From Circinella minor (taxonomy: Eukaryota; Mucoromycota; Mucoromycetes; Mucorales; Lichtheimiaceae), in NCBI GenBank assembly GCA_016758965.1, contig JAEPRB010000182.1:18901-82900 (forward strand): a stretch of DNA of 64,000 nt. The letters run 5' to 3'. Made by a program: the position numbers and the translations under genes. This document shows positions 25,062 to 36,604 of the stretch, one piece after another (position 1 is the first letter of the stretch; each line of letters starts with the position of its first letter). The notes under the pieces were generated by a model that saw only the letters and a list, made by a program, of their open reading frames with translations, made no database searches and was not told the origin of the DNA.

Positions 25062-25572
25062 ATAAATGGAATCCGGATACATGAATAATATCAATAACTT
25101 GTTGACCGCTAGATTCATTATCATATAATAAACGCTCTTTCTTTTTATAATAACATCATAGTAAATCAGTACGTAACACTATATATACCTTAATCAGCAG
25201 TATCAAGAGCTTCCAAAACACAAGGCTGCTCATCAATGACAACTTGTTTAGATAAGATTCTTCAATAGTTGACTCGTAAGTCCAAATCTATTTAAGGACA
25301 TTAGCATTTCATGTCATTAAAAAAAAAGCTTTTAACATAACATCTTTGATACAAAATAAGTTTTTGCCTCTAAATAGTGATGATAATGATGAATCACAAA
25401 TGAAATACTCAAAGTGATAAGTTTATGTATTTGATAAATTAAATAATATTATAATAACAATTGTTGATATACTGGATAGATAGATAATAATAATTTACCA
25501 ACAAAATGATTCAAATATAACTATTATAGGTACCTTTCTCACTCCTCCAACTTTTAACATGACAATCTTATA
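25062..25572 (-). pseudogene. Decayed Ras/Rap-like small GTPase
   Basis: Three minus-strand fragments follow Ras order. 25572-25534 reads YKIVMLKVGGVRK, the strand-1/P-loop region, with a gtacct donor after the P-loop Lys. 25287-25189 reads TYESTIEESY and then, after a one-base frame slip, KQVVIDEQPCVLEALDTAD, i.e. switch I to the start of switch II. 25137-25062 reads LLYDNESS and VIDIIH, like the strand following switch II. Lesions: two P-loop glycines replaced (K and R), a frameshift after EESY and a stop codon (TAA) where Ras has the switch-II Gln. It cannot make a GTPase. It was probably captured as a spliced gene inside the element and then decayed. Confidence 0.7.
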
Positions 25573-26022
25573 CGTAGAGCATAATATTTTTTCGATAGTT
25601 ATAGCACAGGACGGCTTCAAAAAAAAAATAAGAGTTATTTAAACGCGATAGAAATTGAAAAAGGAAAGAGAATAATAATAATAATATTAAAAAAAGAAAA
25701 CTTTAAACAATTTAGCAATGTAGCTAGTAGGGCCTCCGACTAGCGTCCCAAAAAAAATATAAATATTGGCCATCATAAAATAATATCATTTATTTTCATT
25801 ATAAACCGTTATAAAAAATAAAAATAAAACTAACATGAGTAAATTTCGTTTAGCAACAATGTATAATATAATAATAAAAAAACATAAAAGAGTAAATTCT
25901 ATATAACAAAAGTATATAAAATAAACAATATAAATTAAACTGTAAAAAAAAAGTGGCTTACTTTCTTATCCATCCATTATCCTACTCCAACTTATACATT
26001 GCATAATTGACTACAATTTTTT

Positions 26023-27271
26023 TTAGATAGATTGGTGTGGAAGTTTTGGACGACAGTCAAATGATGCTAATTGCTCAGGTGTTTTAAGAATATCGTTTCG
26101 TCGGTACACTTCGTACTTTCCTACATCTTGGAAACGATCCACGATAATACATTCCAGGGATTTATAATTTCTATGAGAGGTTGTGTCAGCGTCAGTGCTA
26201 GTGTGGGTGTTTATCAATAAATAATTATGACATAAAGACGTACTTCACCAAAAGTAAGATATCATGTGGATCAGTTGATAAAGCTGCGTAATCAACAATT
26301 ACAAGGCAAACTTGTTTGGTTGTAGACGATAAGTACGTCAACAAAGCTAAATCAAACAAAGTATTAATAGATTGTATCATAATCTCTCTAGATTCTCCAT
26401 TCTTTTAAAACTTACATTGTGTGTTTCCAATGCAGCAACCGCTTATGTCCGTATAGTCTTTGTCCGTATAGTCTTTATCCGTTGTCATATCTCTTGCTGC
26501 AATGGGGCTTTTAGAACGACTACTTGGTGATACATAAACGTCTGTCACTTGGGAGCGGGATTGCAAGCACGAAATCATATTTTTAATAATTTCTTTTAAT
26601 TCATCGTCTGATATTTCGGTGGGACTTTTTCTTGCATAACCAATCACATCAAAACCATCCATTTTGAGACCTTTTATATATTCTTCATAACGATACTGAT
26701 AATTGCTGATGTTTCGTGCTAAAAATGCTTTATCTATTATGTCAGTGCACAGCTCCCTTCAGCCAATAAATTATATTAACACCAGATTACCTCTATCATG
26801 GGGTTTCATCACATAAAGGATCTTTCGCTCAACTCGTCCTTCTTTGCTTCTCTTTCTTGATATCTCCACCTTCAAATATCGCGCATTGACTTTTTTTGGC
26901 AAAGTTTGTAAAAGTTCCAAGTTTATTATTTTTGTATAAAGTGGTATACTGACACGTTATCTGGAATACTTGTTGCGAAGACAGCTCGCTACGTTCGTAA
27001 ACTTTTTCATTACAAGGGTCTACCGACAGGAAGACGTTGTCGACAAATTCCTTTAGCTGAGATTCGCAATCTAAAAGAGGTTACATTGTTAATGAATATA
27101 ACAACGAGCAAATAAAAAGCATAAGTGATCGTTTATATAACATAGTTCAAGTACATGCATTGCATTAATTTTGGCTCCATTTAATAATTCATTTTCTGGG
27201 TTAATCTCTTCTCCATAGAAGATACAGGCTGCTTGAGAATGAGTAACCACAACCTCTGAATTTGACGACAT
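26023..27271 (-). CDS. Element-borne protein with serine-recombinase-like YARKS motif
   Basis: Minus-strand, multi-exon. The start ATG (27271) lies eight bases inside the right terminal repeat; the N-terminus has THSQAACIFYGEEINPENEL. After an unresolved stretch (27090-26985), an exon ending at 26791 reads LELLQTLPKKVNARYLKVE and KEGRVERKILYVMKPHDR. Exon 26718-26416 has RNISNYQYRYEEYIKG, then MDGFDVIGYARKSPTE and RSQVTDVYVSPSSRSKSPI. Exon 26346-26244 has KQVCLVIVDYAALSTDPHD. The last exon (from about 26197 to 26023) has SLECIIVDRFQDVGKYEVYR. The order Y-A-R-K-S, then VIVDYA-LS, then IIVD resembles the IS607/resolvase N-terminal fold (Y-x-R-x-S carries the nucleophile), but the later catalytic Arg positions are not conserved. 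Function unknown; possibly a recombinase relative. Confidence 0.55.
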
Positions 27272-27278
27272 TGTTGTA

Positions 27279-27482
27279 ATGGACGGGGTGAAAAAAAGTG
27301 GATGCAGTGTACAATGGTGACCATGGTTATTTTTGGATTAGGTTCCTAATAATTACACCTGTTCTATAAAGATTACACTAATGGTCTAACAATTATACTC
27401 ATCTCTGAAACTTTTGTACTGGGATGGTCTACAAAATGGATTTAATTCCACCAAACATTATATTTTTAAGCGCGAAATACTG
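27279..27482 (-). repeat. Right terminal inverted repeat
   Basis: About 204 bp, inverted copy of 23691-23904. It ends CGCGAAATACTG followed by TA. Its inner edge (ATGGACGGGGTG) is eight bases upstream of the YARKS gene start, so this repeat is the gene's promoter/leader DNA. Confidence 0.85.
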
Positions 27483-28335
27483 TATATATTGACATTTCCT
27501 AATTAAGTTGGTTTTGTCGTAACCAAAGATCTTTGCTGCGCTTGGATTTTGTGAAATTTATTTTGTTGTGCATATTATACTATCTATAGGTATACTAGTC
27601 TCACGCGTTTTTTCTTTCAACGTCTTTTTATGTAAGCATATCAAAGAAATTATATTTCATACTCACTCTGTTTATTTCAATGCTACGTAACTTTGATATA
27701 GATATACCCCATAATATATTTTTTTTTGTTTCTTTCGTTATGTATTATCTATTTAGTGGCATTTAGTAGCAACAAAATTTAACTCGTATCGAAGAAATCA
27801 AAAGTAGGTTGCCATGGAAACCAAGTTGCTATAATACCCGATTGACAACGACGAATTATATATTTTAGCAATAAAATTACTATTATTATTATTAATATAA
27901 AAAGTATAATCAGATATGCATTTTAAATAATGAGGAGTGATGAAAATAGCATTTTTATTTTTTATTTTTCATCTGAAACGCGTCTTTTATGGAAAAAGAT
28001 GAGGTCGGAGCAAGACGAAGATCAAAAAGTCCATTTTCGATATAAAAGCTCGAAAAATAATAATAGTTCGTTATTGTATAACTTTTCTGCATTGTTATTT
28101 GACGTATAAATAAATAATAAAATTGATGCAATGCAATGTGGTAACACTTGATTACTTTTTTTTTTTTTTTTTTTGGGCTTATGTGATCCAGAAGAATATG
28201 TGGTCAAAAGAATTTTAAAACCCAGGCAGTTTTTTTTTTTTGTTCAACTTTTTTTTTTTTTTTTTTTTTCGTTCTTTCCCTTGCTTTTTTTTCCTGCAAA
28301 AATAATATAGAAACTTATTGCTTTTTTTTTTTAAT
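27483..28335. other. Intergenic region before KAP123
   Basis: AT-rich. The last 200 bp are very T-rich on the plus strand (runs at 28158-28174, 28231-28241 and 28248-28269), as expected for the karyopherin leader. No gene was seen. Confidence 0.45.
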
Positions 28336-31300
28336 ATGGAGGTGTGTTTTTATATATTATGTATATAGTTGCAAGACAAATGAATTATTTTTGATATTAA
28401 TAAAATTGGAAAACCAAAAGCAATATTTAGCAGGACTCGACGATTTGTTAACAAAGTTAGCTAGTGCTCAAGATTCAGAAACACTTCGTAATGTAAGTAT
28501 AAAATAAAAGATCGGGATAGCATTGGATGAAAGAAAAGTTAGGGTTGGGTACTTTATTTATCTTTTGTCAGTTTATGCTGGGTCCCCTAATATTCTTCTT
28601 TTTCTTTCTTCTTTATTTTTTGTTTTTTGTTTTTTTTTTTTTTACTTTTGGGCTATAATGTGATTTTATATAACCTGTAGGCCACATCGACATTAAATAC
28701 ACAATATTATACAACCGAGAATTGTGTTCCAGGTTTAGTAGAGATTATTGGTCGATCTGCTCATTTTCAAGTTCGACAACTTGCTGCTGTAGAGCTGCGC
28801 AAACGTATAAATAAGTGGTGGCCAGAAATTCAAGAAGCAAATAAAACTTCTATTCGAAGCCAATTATTACAAATTGTTTTAAATGAAGAAAAGTAAAGTA
28901 TTTTTTTTTCTATTTTTAACTACTAATATCCTTGGAAAGAAAGGAACGGACGGAAGGATAAGGAAGCGAGGGATAAATAAAAGATCTTTACATAAAAATA
29001 ATCAGAGAGAAGGAAACAGAAGAGGACTGGAAAAAGAAAAAAATAAATAAATAGTATAACTGACAAATGATTATTATTCAACTATTTAGAGAACTAGTTC
29101 GACATTCGATCGCTCGTGTTATTTCATCTGTAGCTCGACTTGATGTTCCAAATGAATTATGGCCCGAGTTATTAACGTTTCTTAACCAAGCATGTGCTAG
29201 TACAAATGCAGGTCATCGTGAAGTTGGAACTTATATTCTTTTTACTTTATTTGAAGTAATTGCAGACTTTTTTATGAATAATATGGGACCATTATATGAA
29301 TTATTTAACAAAACATTAGTTGATCCTGAAAGTCTTAAAGTTCGAGTTACTACTGTTTTGTAAGTAATAGATATATAAATTGGATAGGTGAGAGATATGG
29401 ATGAATCTATTTTAGTTTTTAACTTCATTTATCATAATAGGATTTTGGGTAAATTGGCTGAATTTATTGATATGGAAGACAAGGATAATATTGTAAGATC
29501 TTTTTTTTTTTGGGACTCAAAAAGGATAATGACATGATTATTATTGTTTTTTTTTTTTTGATTAATTGGGATGCATTATTTTAGAAATCATTCCGTGATA
29601 TGATTCCTGCCATGGTAAATGTTTTGGAAGAATGTTTAAAGAATGATGACGAAGAAGGTGCTGGTGAAATATTTGAAGTATTTGATACACTTCTTATGTT
29701 GGTAAGGATAATCATGTTTATGATGCATTGAAACGAAATAAATAAATTATTAAAAACAACAACATTTTATTCATGCAGGATACACCGCTTTTATCAAATC
29801 ATTTGGTGGATCTTATTCGATTTTTCTTAAGTATTGGTGCTAACCAAGAAATCGATGAATCTGTTCGTGTCATGGCATTATCTTTCCTTATGTGGGCTGC
29901 TGTCTAGTAAGTTTTACACTATGAAAACGGAAAAAAAAAGTGAGAAAGAAAGGATAATATGTTTTGGGATGATGAAAGACTTATTATATCTCTATTATGT
30001 AGTAAACAAAACAAAATCAGAAGTCTTAAACTTGTTGGATTCTTAATTGAAGGTTTAATGCCAATTGGTGCAGAAGAAGATCCAGAAGATGTTGATGAAG
30101 ATTCACCTTCACGATTAGCATATAAAGTCTTAAATGCTCTTGCAACCAATATGCCACCTCAACAAGTATTCCCAGTAATCATGCCCATCGTTATCAGTTA
30201 TTTACAAAACCAAGATCCTGCATTCCGCAAAGCAGGCATGATGGCATTTGCTGTCATTGTAGAAGGTTGTGCCGAATTTATGAGTCCCAAATTGGAAGAG
30301 TTATTGCCGTTGGTATGCTCAGGTCTCGGTGATCCAGAAATTGTCGTTCGCCGTGCTGCTTGTATGGCTCTTGGATGTTTGGCAGAAGAATTACAAACTG
30401 AAATTTCCAAACATCATCGTGAATTATTACCATTAGTGTTTAATTTGATGAATGATACGAATCCAGAAGTGACAAAGCATGCATGTAATGCATTGGATGC
30501 TATTTTAGAAGGATTGGGTCAAGAAGTCGTTCAATATTTACCCATGTTGATGGAGAAACTCTTATTATTATTGGACAATGCCGCACAAACGGAAACTAAG
30601 GCCACTGTGATTGCAGCGATTGGTAGTGCAGCTCATGCCGCAGGAAGTGATTTTGATCCTTATTTTGGTCAAGTGATGCCACGCGTACGTGCATTGATGG
30701 ATATGAAGGAAAATCCGGATCAATTATTATTACGAGGTGTTGCTACTGATACAGCAGGTACCATTGCTCAAGCTGTAGGTGCCGAAAAATTCCATCATTG
30801 TACCCAAGATTTGATGCATTTAGCTATTGAACAACTTCAATTGGATTCAAATCGTCTTCGTGAATGCTCTTATGCTTTCTTTTCCATCTTGGCTCGTGTC
30901 TTTGGTGAAGACTTTGCACCTTATTTACCTACTGTTATGCCACCCATTCTTGCATCATGTAAAGCAGAAGAAAAAGACGACGGTATTCTTCAAGGCGAAA
31001 TTGATTTGACAACGGGAAGTATGGATGGAGAAGAGGATGATGATGATTTGGCTGCATTTGGGTTCAATTCAGCTCTTGCCGATGAAAAGGAATTTGCTGC
31101 TGATGCACTTGGTGAATTGTTTGAAAATACACGATCCCACTTTTTGCCGTATGTGGAAGCCTCTGTACAGGAATTGTCCCAATTATCGTATCATTTATTT
31201 GATGGCGTGCGTAAATCGGTTACCGGAAGTCTTTTTGCATTTTTACGTACATTTTATGCTATTTCTAGTCCAGGTGAATGGACACCAGGACTTCCACTCA

Positions 31301-32680
31301 AGTACTCAGTTCACGAAAATGTACAAAATATGATTGGTGTAGTGATGCCAACGATTTTGACCATATGGAAGGATGAAGATGATAGAACAGTGGTAGTTCA
31401 AATTTGTCAAGAATTAGTACAAGTGCTCAAGTTAATGGGTCCTGTTGTCGTTGCTGATAGTAAGTTTAAAATATTTATATTGAGAAAAACAGAAAAAAAA
31501 ACGTTTTTGGCTTTTCTTATTCTATTTATGTATGATACTGATGATGAGTTTACATATGTATTGTAAAATAGATATGGAAGAAATTGCTCGTAACTTGTTA
31601 GAAATCTTCGAAAAACGCTCTGTCTGCCAGCAAGCATATGATGATGAAGACTTTGTAGATGAAGATGAAGAAGCTGAATCAGAATCACTTCTCATTGGGT
31701 CTGCTGCAGATCTTGTTGCTGCCCTTTGTGGTGCTATTGGTGAAAGCTTTTCTTCTTACTTTGATGTCTTTTTACCTCTTATTTCCAAATATTATGTACG
31801 TAAATGGATTGATAATTGGTACAATGCTTTTGAGAAATAATACCTGTTACTGATATTTTAATTGATTTGTAATAATAGAAAAAGACTAAAACAGCTTCAG
31901 AAAGATCCATGGCAGTTGGTACATTGGGTGAATGTATTAGTGGTGTTCAATCTGCAGTTACCCCTCATACCCAACGATTGCTCACACTATTTACCAAAGC
32001 AACAAGTGATGAAGATCAAACTGTTCGAAGCAACGCTGCTTATGCATTGGGCGTATTAACATTGTATTCACAACTCGACCTTTCTTCGTAAGTTACTATT
32101 ACTATCATTTTATAATTGAGTTTGATAATGATACTGAAAGAAATATAATGTAATTAATGTTATTTGACTATATTTTTAGTCAATACCCTACTATTTTAAC
32201 TGCATTGTATCCATTGTTCCATGACCAAACACTCCCTAACACTACCGATAATGCAGCTGGCGCTGTTGCACGTTTGATTCTTGCTCATCCTAGTGCAGTA
32301 CCTTTAGATCAAGTTTTACCTACATTCACTACTGCTTTACCTCTTAAGGTCGATTTCGAAGAAAATGAGCCTGTATTTGCATGTTTATTTAACTTGTTCC
32401 AATCCAATAATCCTTGGGTAAGTCGTAGATTTTAAATAGATATAGCATTACATTATCATCACCCTTATCAAAGCAAAAAAAAAAAAAAAGACTTACGTAA
32501 TATATATATTAGGTTTTGAGTCATACTGCAGAATTTCTTCAAGTTTTTACACATGTATTATCAGATGAAGAACAACTCAAGAAAAGTACACGTGATCATT
32601 TAATTGAGTTGATTCGTCATATCAATACTCAATCTCCTAATTTGAATATCGCATCCTCTGAACTTGCCCGTTTCTTATAA
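28336..32680 (+). CDS. KAP123: Importin-beta karyopherin, Kap123/importin-4 type
   Basis: Twelve exons (28336-28341, 28421-28492, 28681-28892, 29090-29359, 29441-29492, 29585-29701, 29779-29906, 30003-31459, 31572-31795, 31879-32087, 32180-32417, 32513-32680) give 1050 residues. It carries ribosomal proteins and histones into the nucleus in a RanGTP-dependent way (family role). HEAT repeats run throughout. The N-terminal Ran-binding part has FQVRQLAAVELRKRINKWW; the middle has VVRRAACMALGCLAEELQ, IAAIGSAAHAAGSDFDPYFG and RECSYAFFSILARVFGEDFA. Acidic loops at EEDPEDVDED, MDGEEDDDDLAAF and DDEDFVDEDEE are typical. The first coding exon is only ATGGAG; joining it to CAATATTTAGC gives MEQYLAGLDDLL, like the Kap123 start. 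Other acceptors would put stops in frame. Confidence 0.93.
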
Positions 32681-32816
32681 TAGACATAATATCTTCATAT
32701 AGGCAAACTCAACAACCAACAAAATTAGTTAGTTTCATTCATCATCCCCATTTTTTTTCTTTGTATTATCATTATTCTTTCTATGTTTTAGAACAAATCT
32801 TTTCTCATCATTTGAA

Positions 32817-32851
<35 letters not shown>

Positions 32852-32944
32852 TATTATATTTTTCTTTAATTATACTAACAAAACAAAAGCAATTTCTTTA
32901 TATAATGTTACATATGTAGAGCAAAAGGGAAGGGGACGCATAGT

Positions 32945-35409
32945 TTATAAACGTGCTCTTAGTGGTTCTAATCTAAATTTAATTTCTCTTAATTTTGCAT
33001 TTGCTGGTACCCACTGTTCAAACAAGGTACGGAGCTTTTGGAGTTCTTGTCGTAAGATTTGATCACTTAATACTGCTGCATCATCACAGATACCACGCAT
33101 CGCCCAGGGTAAATAAAATGGATTTTGTCGTACTTTGGCTTGAAAACTATCTAATAGTACATCCACTGCTGTATCTGTTGATTTATTTGTTATTCGACCA
33201 AAAGGAGCACTTTCAAACAAATACTGAACAGCCATGGTGTATACATCCCGTTCTTCATAAATAGTTGAATGTCCACCTTCCCATGAATACAAGTCGCCCG
33301 CTAATACTTCGCTTATATGTGTTAATAGACCATGGTCAGAAAGACCTGCGTTCCGTAATCGAAGTGCAAATGTCACCAAATTAATCAAAAAATCATCTTC
33401 GGAATAAATGTGACCATCAATATAAACTGCTCGTAGGATGTTTGGATGAGAAGCACCTGTCATAATAGCTGAATAGAGAGGGACAACTTGATCTTGAAGA
33501 GACCCAACCAAAATGGTTTTAATACCATTGCGTAGTAAATAATTAAGTGATCGTCTATATTTTTGGGATATCTCGGAACTGGAATCCATGAAATGGAATA
33601 ATTCTCGAGCAGCATCTGCTTCGAAATACTATATAGTAGTCAGTTGATTTGTTTTTGTTTTTTTATTTCATTTATCTTTTATGTACGGATTTTGTATATA
33701 GAGTAATATTTATTACCTTAACAATGAGATTGCCTTTTAGTGAAGGAAATGGTCCATGGGAAATTCCTGCCATAGCCAACATACATACAGATTGTGTATG
33801 AAGGTTGATACGTTTTTCTTCCAATAATCGATGAATTAACATGGCTGACACAGGTGTTCCTTGAGAGTGTGTTGTCCAAAGAATTACATCTGCAGAAGTA
33901 AATGCATCCATCCATCCAGGATGATCGACCAATAACTTATGTAGTCGATCAACACGTTCTTCTACTTTACCTTCCCATTCCAGTGGGATACTTGTAATAG
34001 CATGATGTGGAATCACAAGACCATGTTTTTCTTCAAAATAATGTCGAACCCCTGAAACCATTTGTTCGCAAAACTTGATGGATGTTCCTGTTGGCTCACC
34101 TACTACACTTCTAACTAACTGTAATTTTAAATGAAAAAATTATGCGTCAATTTCTTTTTATATTGACATATTCAGCTTACTCCCCCCAACTTTCCCATAA
34201 TTGTGTGAATTTTTTTTTAAAAAAAAGACTCATCTCATTATATCATCCCGAATTACCCATAAAAAGAATAATATGTATATAACTTAAATTATTTACCTTC
34301 GTTGGGAACCAACCATGAACACCTACAATGACAAATTTTTTGCCTGCAATATCTTCTGGATGTGCTTTCATATCATCAATAAACTTTGAAAATTTAGTAT
34401 TAACATGTTGTGGTGATTTTTGTGCAAATAAAGAATTGATGGCTTTTAAAGCTTTGTTAAGAAGTGATGTTGAATTATGTTCAGAAGTTTCAGATGGTGG
34501 ATAAAGTTGAGATTCAATGGTTGGAACAACAACATTTTTTTTGTTCGATTTGGGTATGACGATTGCTGGTGTATCTGTGGTAGTAGCACTCGTACGTGTT
34601 TCTGTTGAAGATGATTTTTCAATAACAACACTATCTTGACTGTAATTATTATTATTATTGTTATTACTGTCAGATTGACTAGACCAAAAAAATGATCTCC
34701 AATATGTTCGGTTTTCATTAGTATTGTTATTCGGCTGTTGTTGTTCCTGTTTCTGTTCTTGCTCAGGATCTATTTTTGTAGTTTCAACAGATGGTTGTAT
34801 TTCCGGGGTAGTCGTAGAAGTGGTAGATTGGGAAAAGGATGTCTTTTGTGAGGGTGATTGTCCTGATACTACTGAATTATTATCATTTTGTTCATTATCT
34901 TCTTTAGTATTAGGTTTCTGTTCTGTTGTTGAGTAACCTAACCAAGACCATAAACCACCTGAAGCAGGCGGGTGCTCTTGTGCTCCTGACTTGGTTCCAT
35001 TCTTTTTGTCACTAGAATCGTCATTGTTGTCATCGTTATTATCATTACTATTATTATCGTCACCGTTGTTATTATTTTCGCTTATGGTGTTACTACTGTT
35101 GTCTGTTCCATTGTCAGTTATTGAATCACCATTAGTATTATTATTCTCGTCCTGTTCCATATGGTGTTCCTGACTCAATAATTGGGGTTGTTTTGTTGAT
35201 CTCCAAAACCACGATGACGACGCTTTACTATCAATAGAAGCTGTTCGAGTTTTGTTTCTCTTGGTAGCTAAAGAAGTTACTGAATCGTCGTTTTGGCTAT
35301 CATTGATACGTTTATTAACACTCTTTTTGTCTTTGTTGTTATCTTCACTGGGTACTTCTTTTTGTTCCAATGAAACGGTAAGGTCATTTGGTTGCTGTTG
35401 TTCTGACAT
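32945..35409 (-). CDS. Ser-hydrolase-like protein (YJR098C/mug180-like)
   Basis: Three exons (35409-34297, 34118-33717, 33628-32945) give 732 residues. The first 320 are Ser/Asn/Gln/Asp-rich low complexity. The conserved part begins KKFVIVGVHGWFPTKLVRSV and VGEPTGTSIKFCEQM. It continues with a nucleophile-elbow-like WTTHSQGTPVS (Ser in H-S-Q-G), GISHGPFPSLKGN, TILVGSLQDQVVPLYSAI (a likely acid residue) and YSWEGGHSTIYEE (a likely catalytic His). These suit an alpha/beta-hydrolase. The layout recalls uncharacterised yeast YJR098C/fission yeast mug180 proteins; the match is from memory. Substrate unknown. The start at 35409 is the first ATG; an upstream in-frame extension has only a TTG. Confidence 0.75.
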
Positions 35410-35519
35410 TGCTTCCTCCTTCCGTTTCAAAAAACGAAAAAGAAAAGAATAAAGTAAAAAAAAAAAAAAAAAATATCACTAGTGTTGGGGGAAAAAAAAG
35501 AGAGTATAATATAACTAAG

Positions 35520-36604
35520 AACAGTTAAAAGAATTGGAAACAGGGTAAAAAGACATGTGATATTACTAAAAGAAAATTGAAGCAATTAGCTTTCAGGTCC
35601 ATTTTTTTAAAAATAAAAAATTGTCACAAGAACGTGTAAGTGTTTTATTTTGTTTCATCAAACTTCAGGATGTAAATATGTAAATGTATATTTGTATTTT
35701 TATTTATTTAGTAAAATAAACAACGGAATAATGGTGGATTTAATGTAACAATTGACTTTATACATACCCTTTATTTATAATATAGATATTTTTCGCATTA
35801 AATTTTAATTAGATTTCAGCTGTGAAGTCGATACCATATTTATCACTACTGCTATTAAGACCGAATTCTTTTTTCATTTTATTATGTGATGAAATATCTT
35901 TAATGAAACCTACCGCAAATCAACATTGAAATATTATTACTATTTATTGACGTTAAACATAACGCTGCTGTTCGCAAAACTCATTTGAACTCATATTAAC
36001 TATAATAATGCGTAATGTTCATTTTTGCCTTCTTGAGTCAAAAAGAATACTTGAAAAGCAATCCAACAGTAGTATGCGAAGACTATTACATTTACATACA
36101 TAGTATATTCAGGCCCTTTGAACTGAAATCGTGACTACAGTAATAGTTTTGATTCTAGAAACGGCTACGTGACAAGCATCATGATCACTGTCCCTGGATA
36201 CAGATAAAAAATATTAGTAATTGACGTCATTAATATTGCGAGCGAAAAAAAGATTTATATTTATCAATGTATCGAATAGAATCATGTATTATATACAACG
36301 ACTAATAAGTAAAAGACTTTTTTTTATTATATCTGTATACATATTATATAAACTTTTCTTACAGCAATTTTCTCCCAGCACATCATTAGAAGCAAGAATG
36401 AAAATTTCCGCACTTGTTTATCACTACGTATGGAATATACTTGGCTTATATTATTGTATTTATAAAAAAAATGAAACTGTTAATATCACTTCCATACTTA
36501 AATATTTTCAATGTATGTGCTTATTATGATAGTTAGATGGCAAATAGAGGGTTAGATACAACATAGTTGTACTAGAGTGTGGTCAATTTTTGAAAATTAT
36601 AAAA
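35520..36604 (+). repeat. 1.1-kb dispersed repeat, copy 1
   Basis: Nearly identical, in the same orientation, to 62356-63450 (differences are scattered substitutions, small indels and about 13 extra bases in copy 2 near 62547). Starts AACAGTTAAAAGAATTGG and ends at GTCAATTTTTGAAAATT plus a short A/T tail. No terminal inverted repeat and no obvious LTR ends. A minus-strand exon-like frame lies inside (35909-35809, ending KYGIDFTAEI and stop). A plus-strand 102-codon frame (from about 36221) is shared with copy 2 but looks non-coding. Confidence 0.85.

Larger units (their letters stand above)
23691..27482. mobile_element. TA-flanked inverted-repeat transposon-like element, 3.8 kb
   Basis: The first and last roughly 200 bp are inverted copies of each other, beginning CAGTATTTtGCG on the left and ending CGCGAAATACTG on the right. 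Both ends are bordered by TA (23689-23690 and 27483-27484), the target duplication typical of the Tc1/mariner-pogo superfamily, whose ends often start CAGT. No DDE transposase is visible inside. All recognised content is on the minus strand: a gene with a serine-recombinase-like YARKS motif, a truncated paralogue of its N-terminus and a decayed Ras-like GTPase. What moved the element is unknown. It may be non-autonomous and mobilised in trans, or the YARKS protein may be involved. Confidence 0.75.

Noticed and set aside
35410..35430. Upstream start for the hydrolase-like gene
   Set aside because: The extension begins with TTG, not ATG; the first ATG is at 35409.
35520..36604. 1.1-kb repeat as an LTR pair of one retrotransposon
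   Set aside because: The two copies are about 26 kb apart with many housekeeping genes between them, and no TG...CA ends or primer-binding site were seen.
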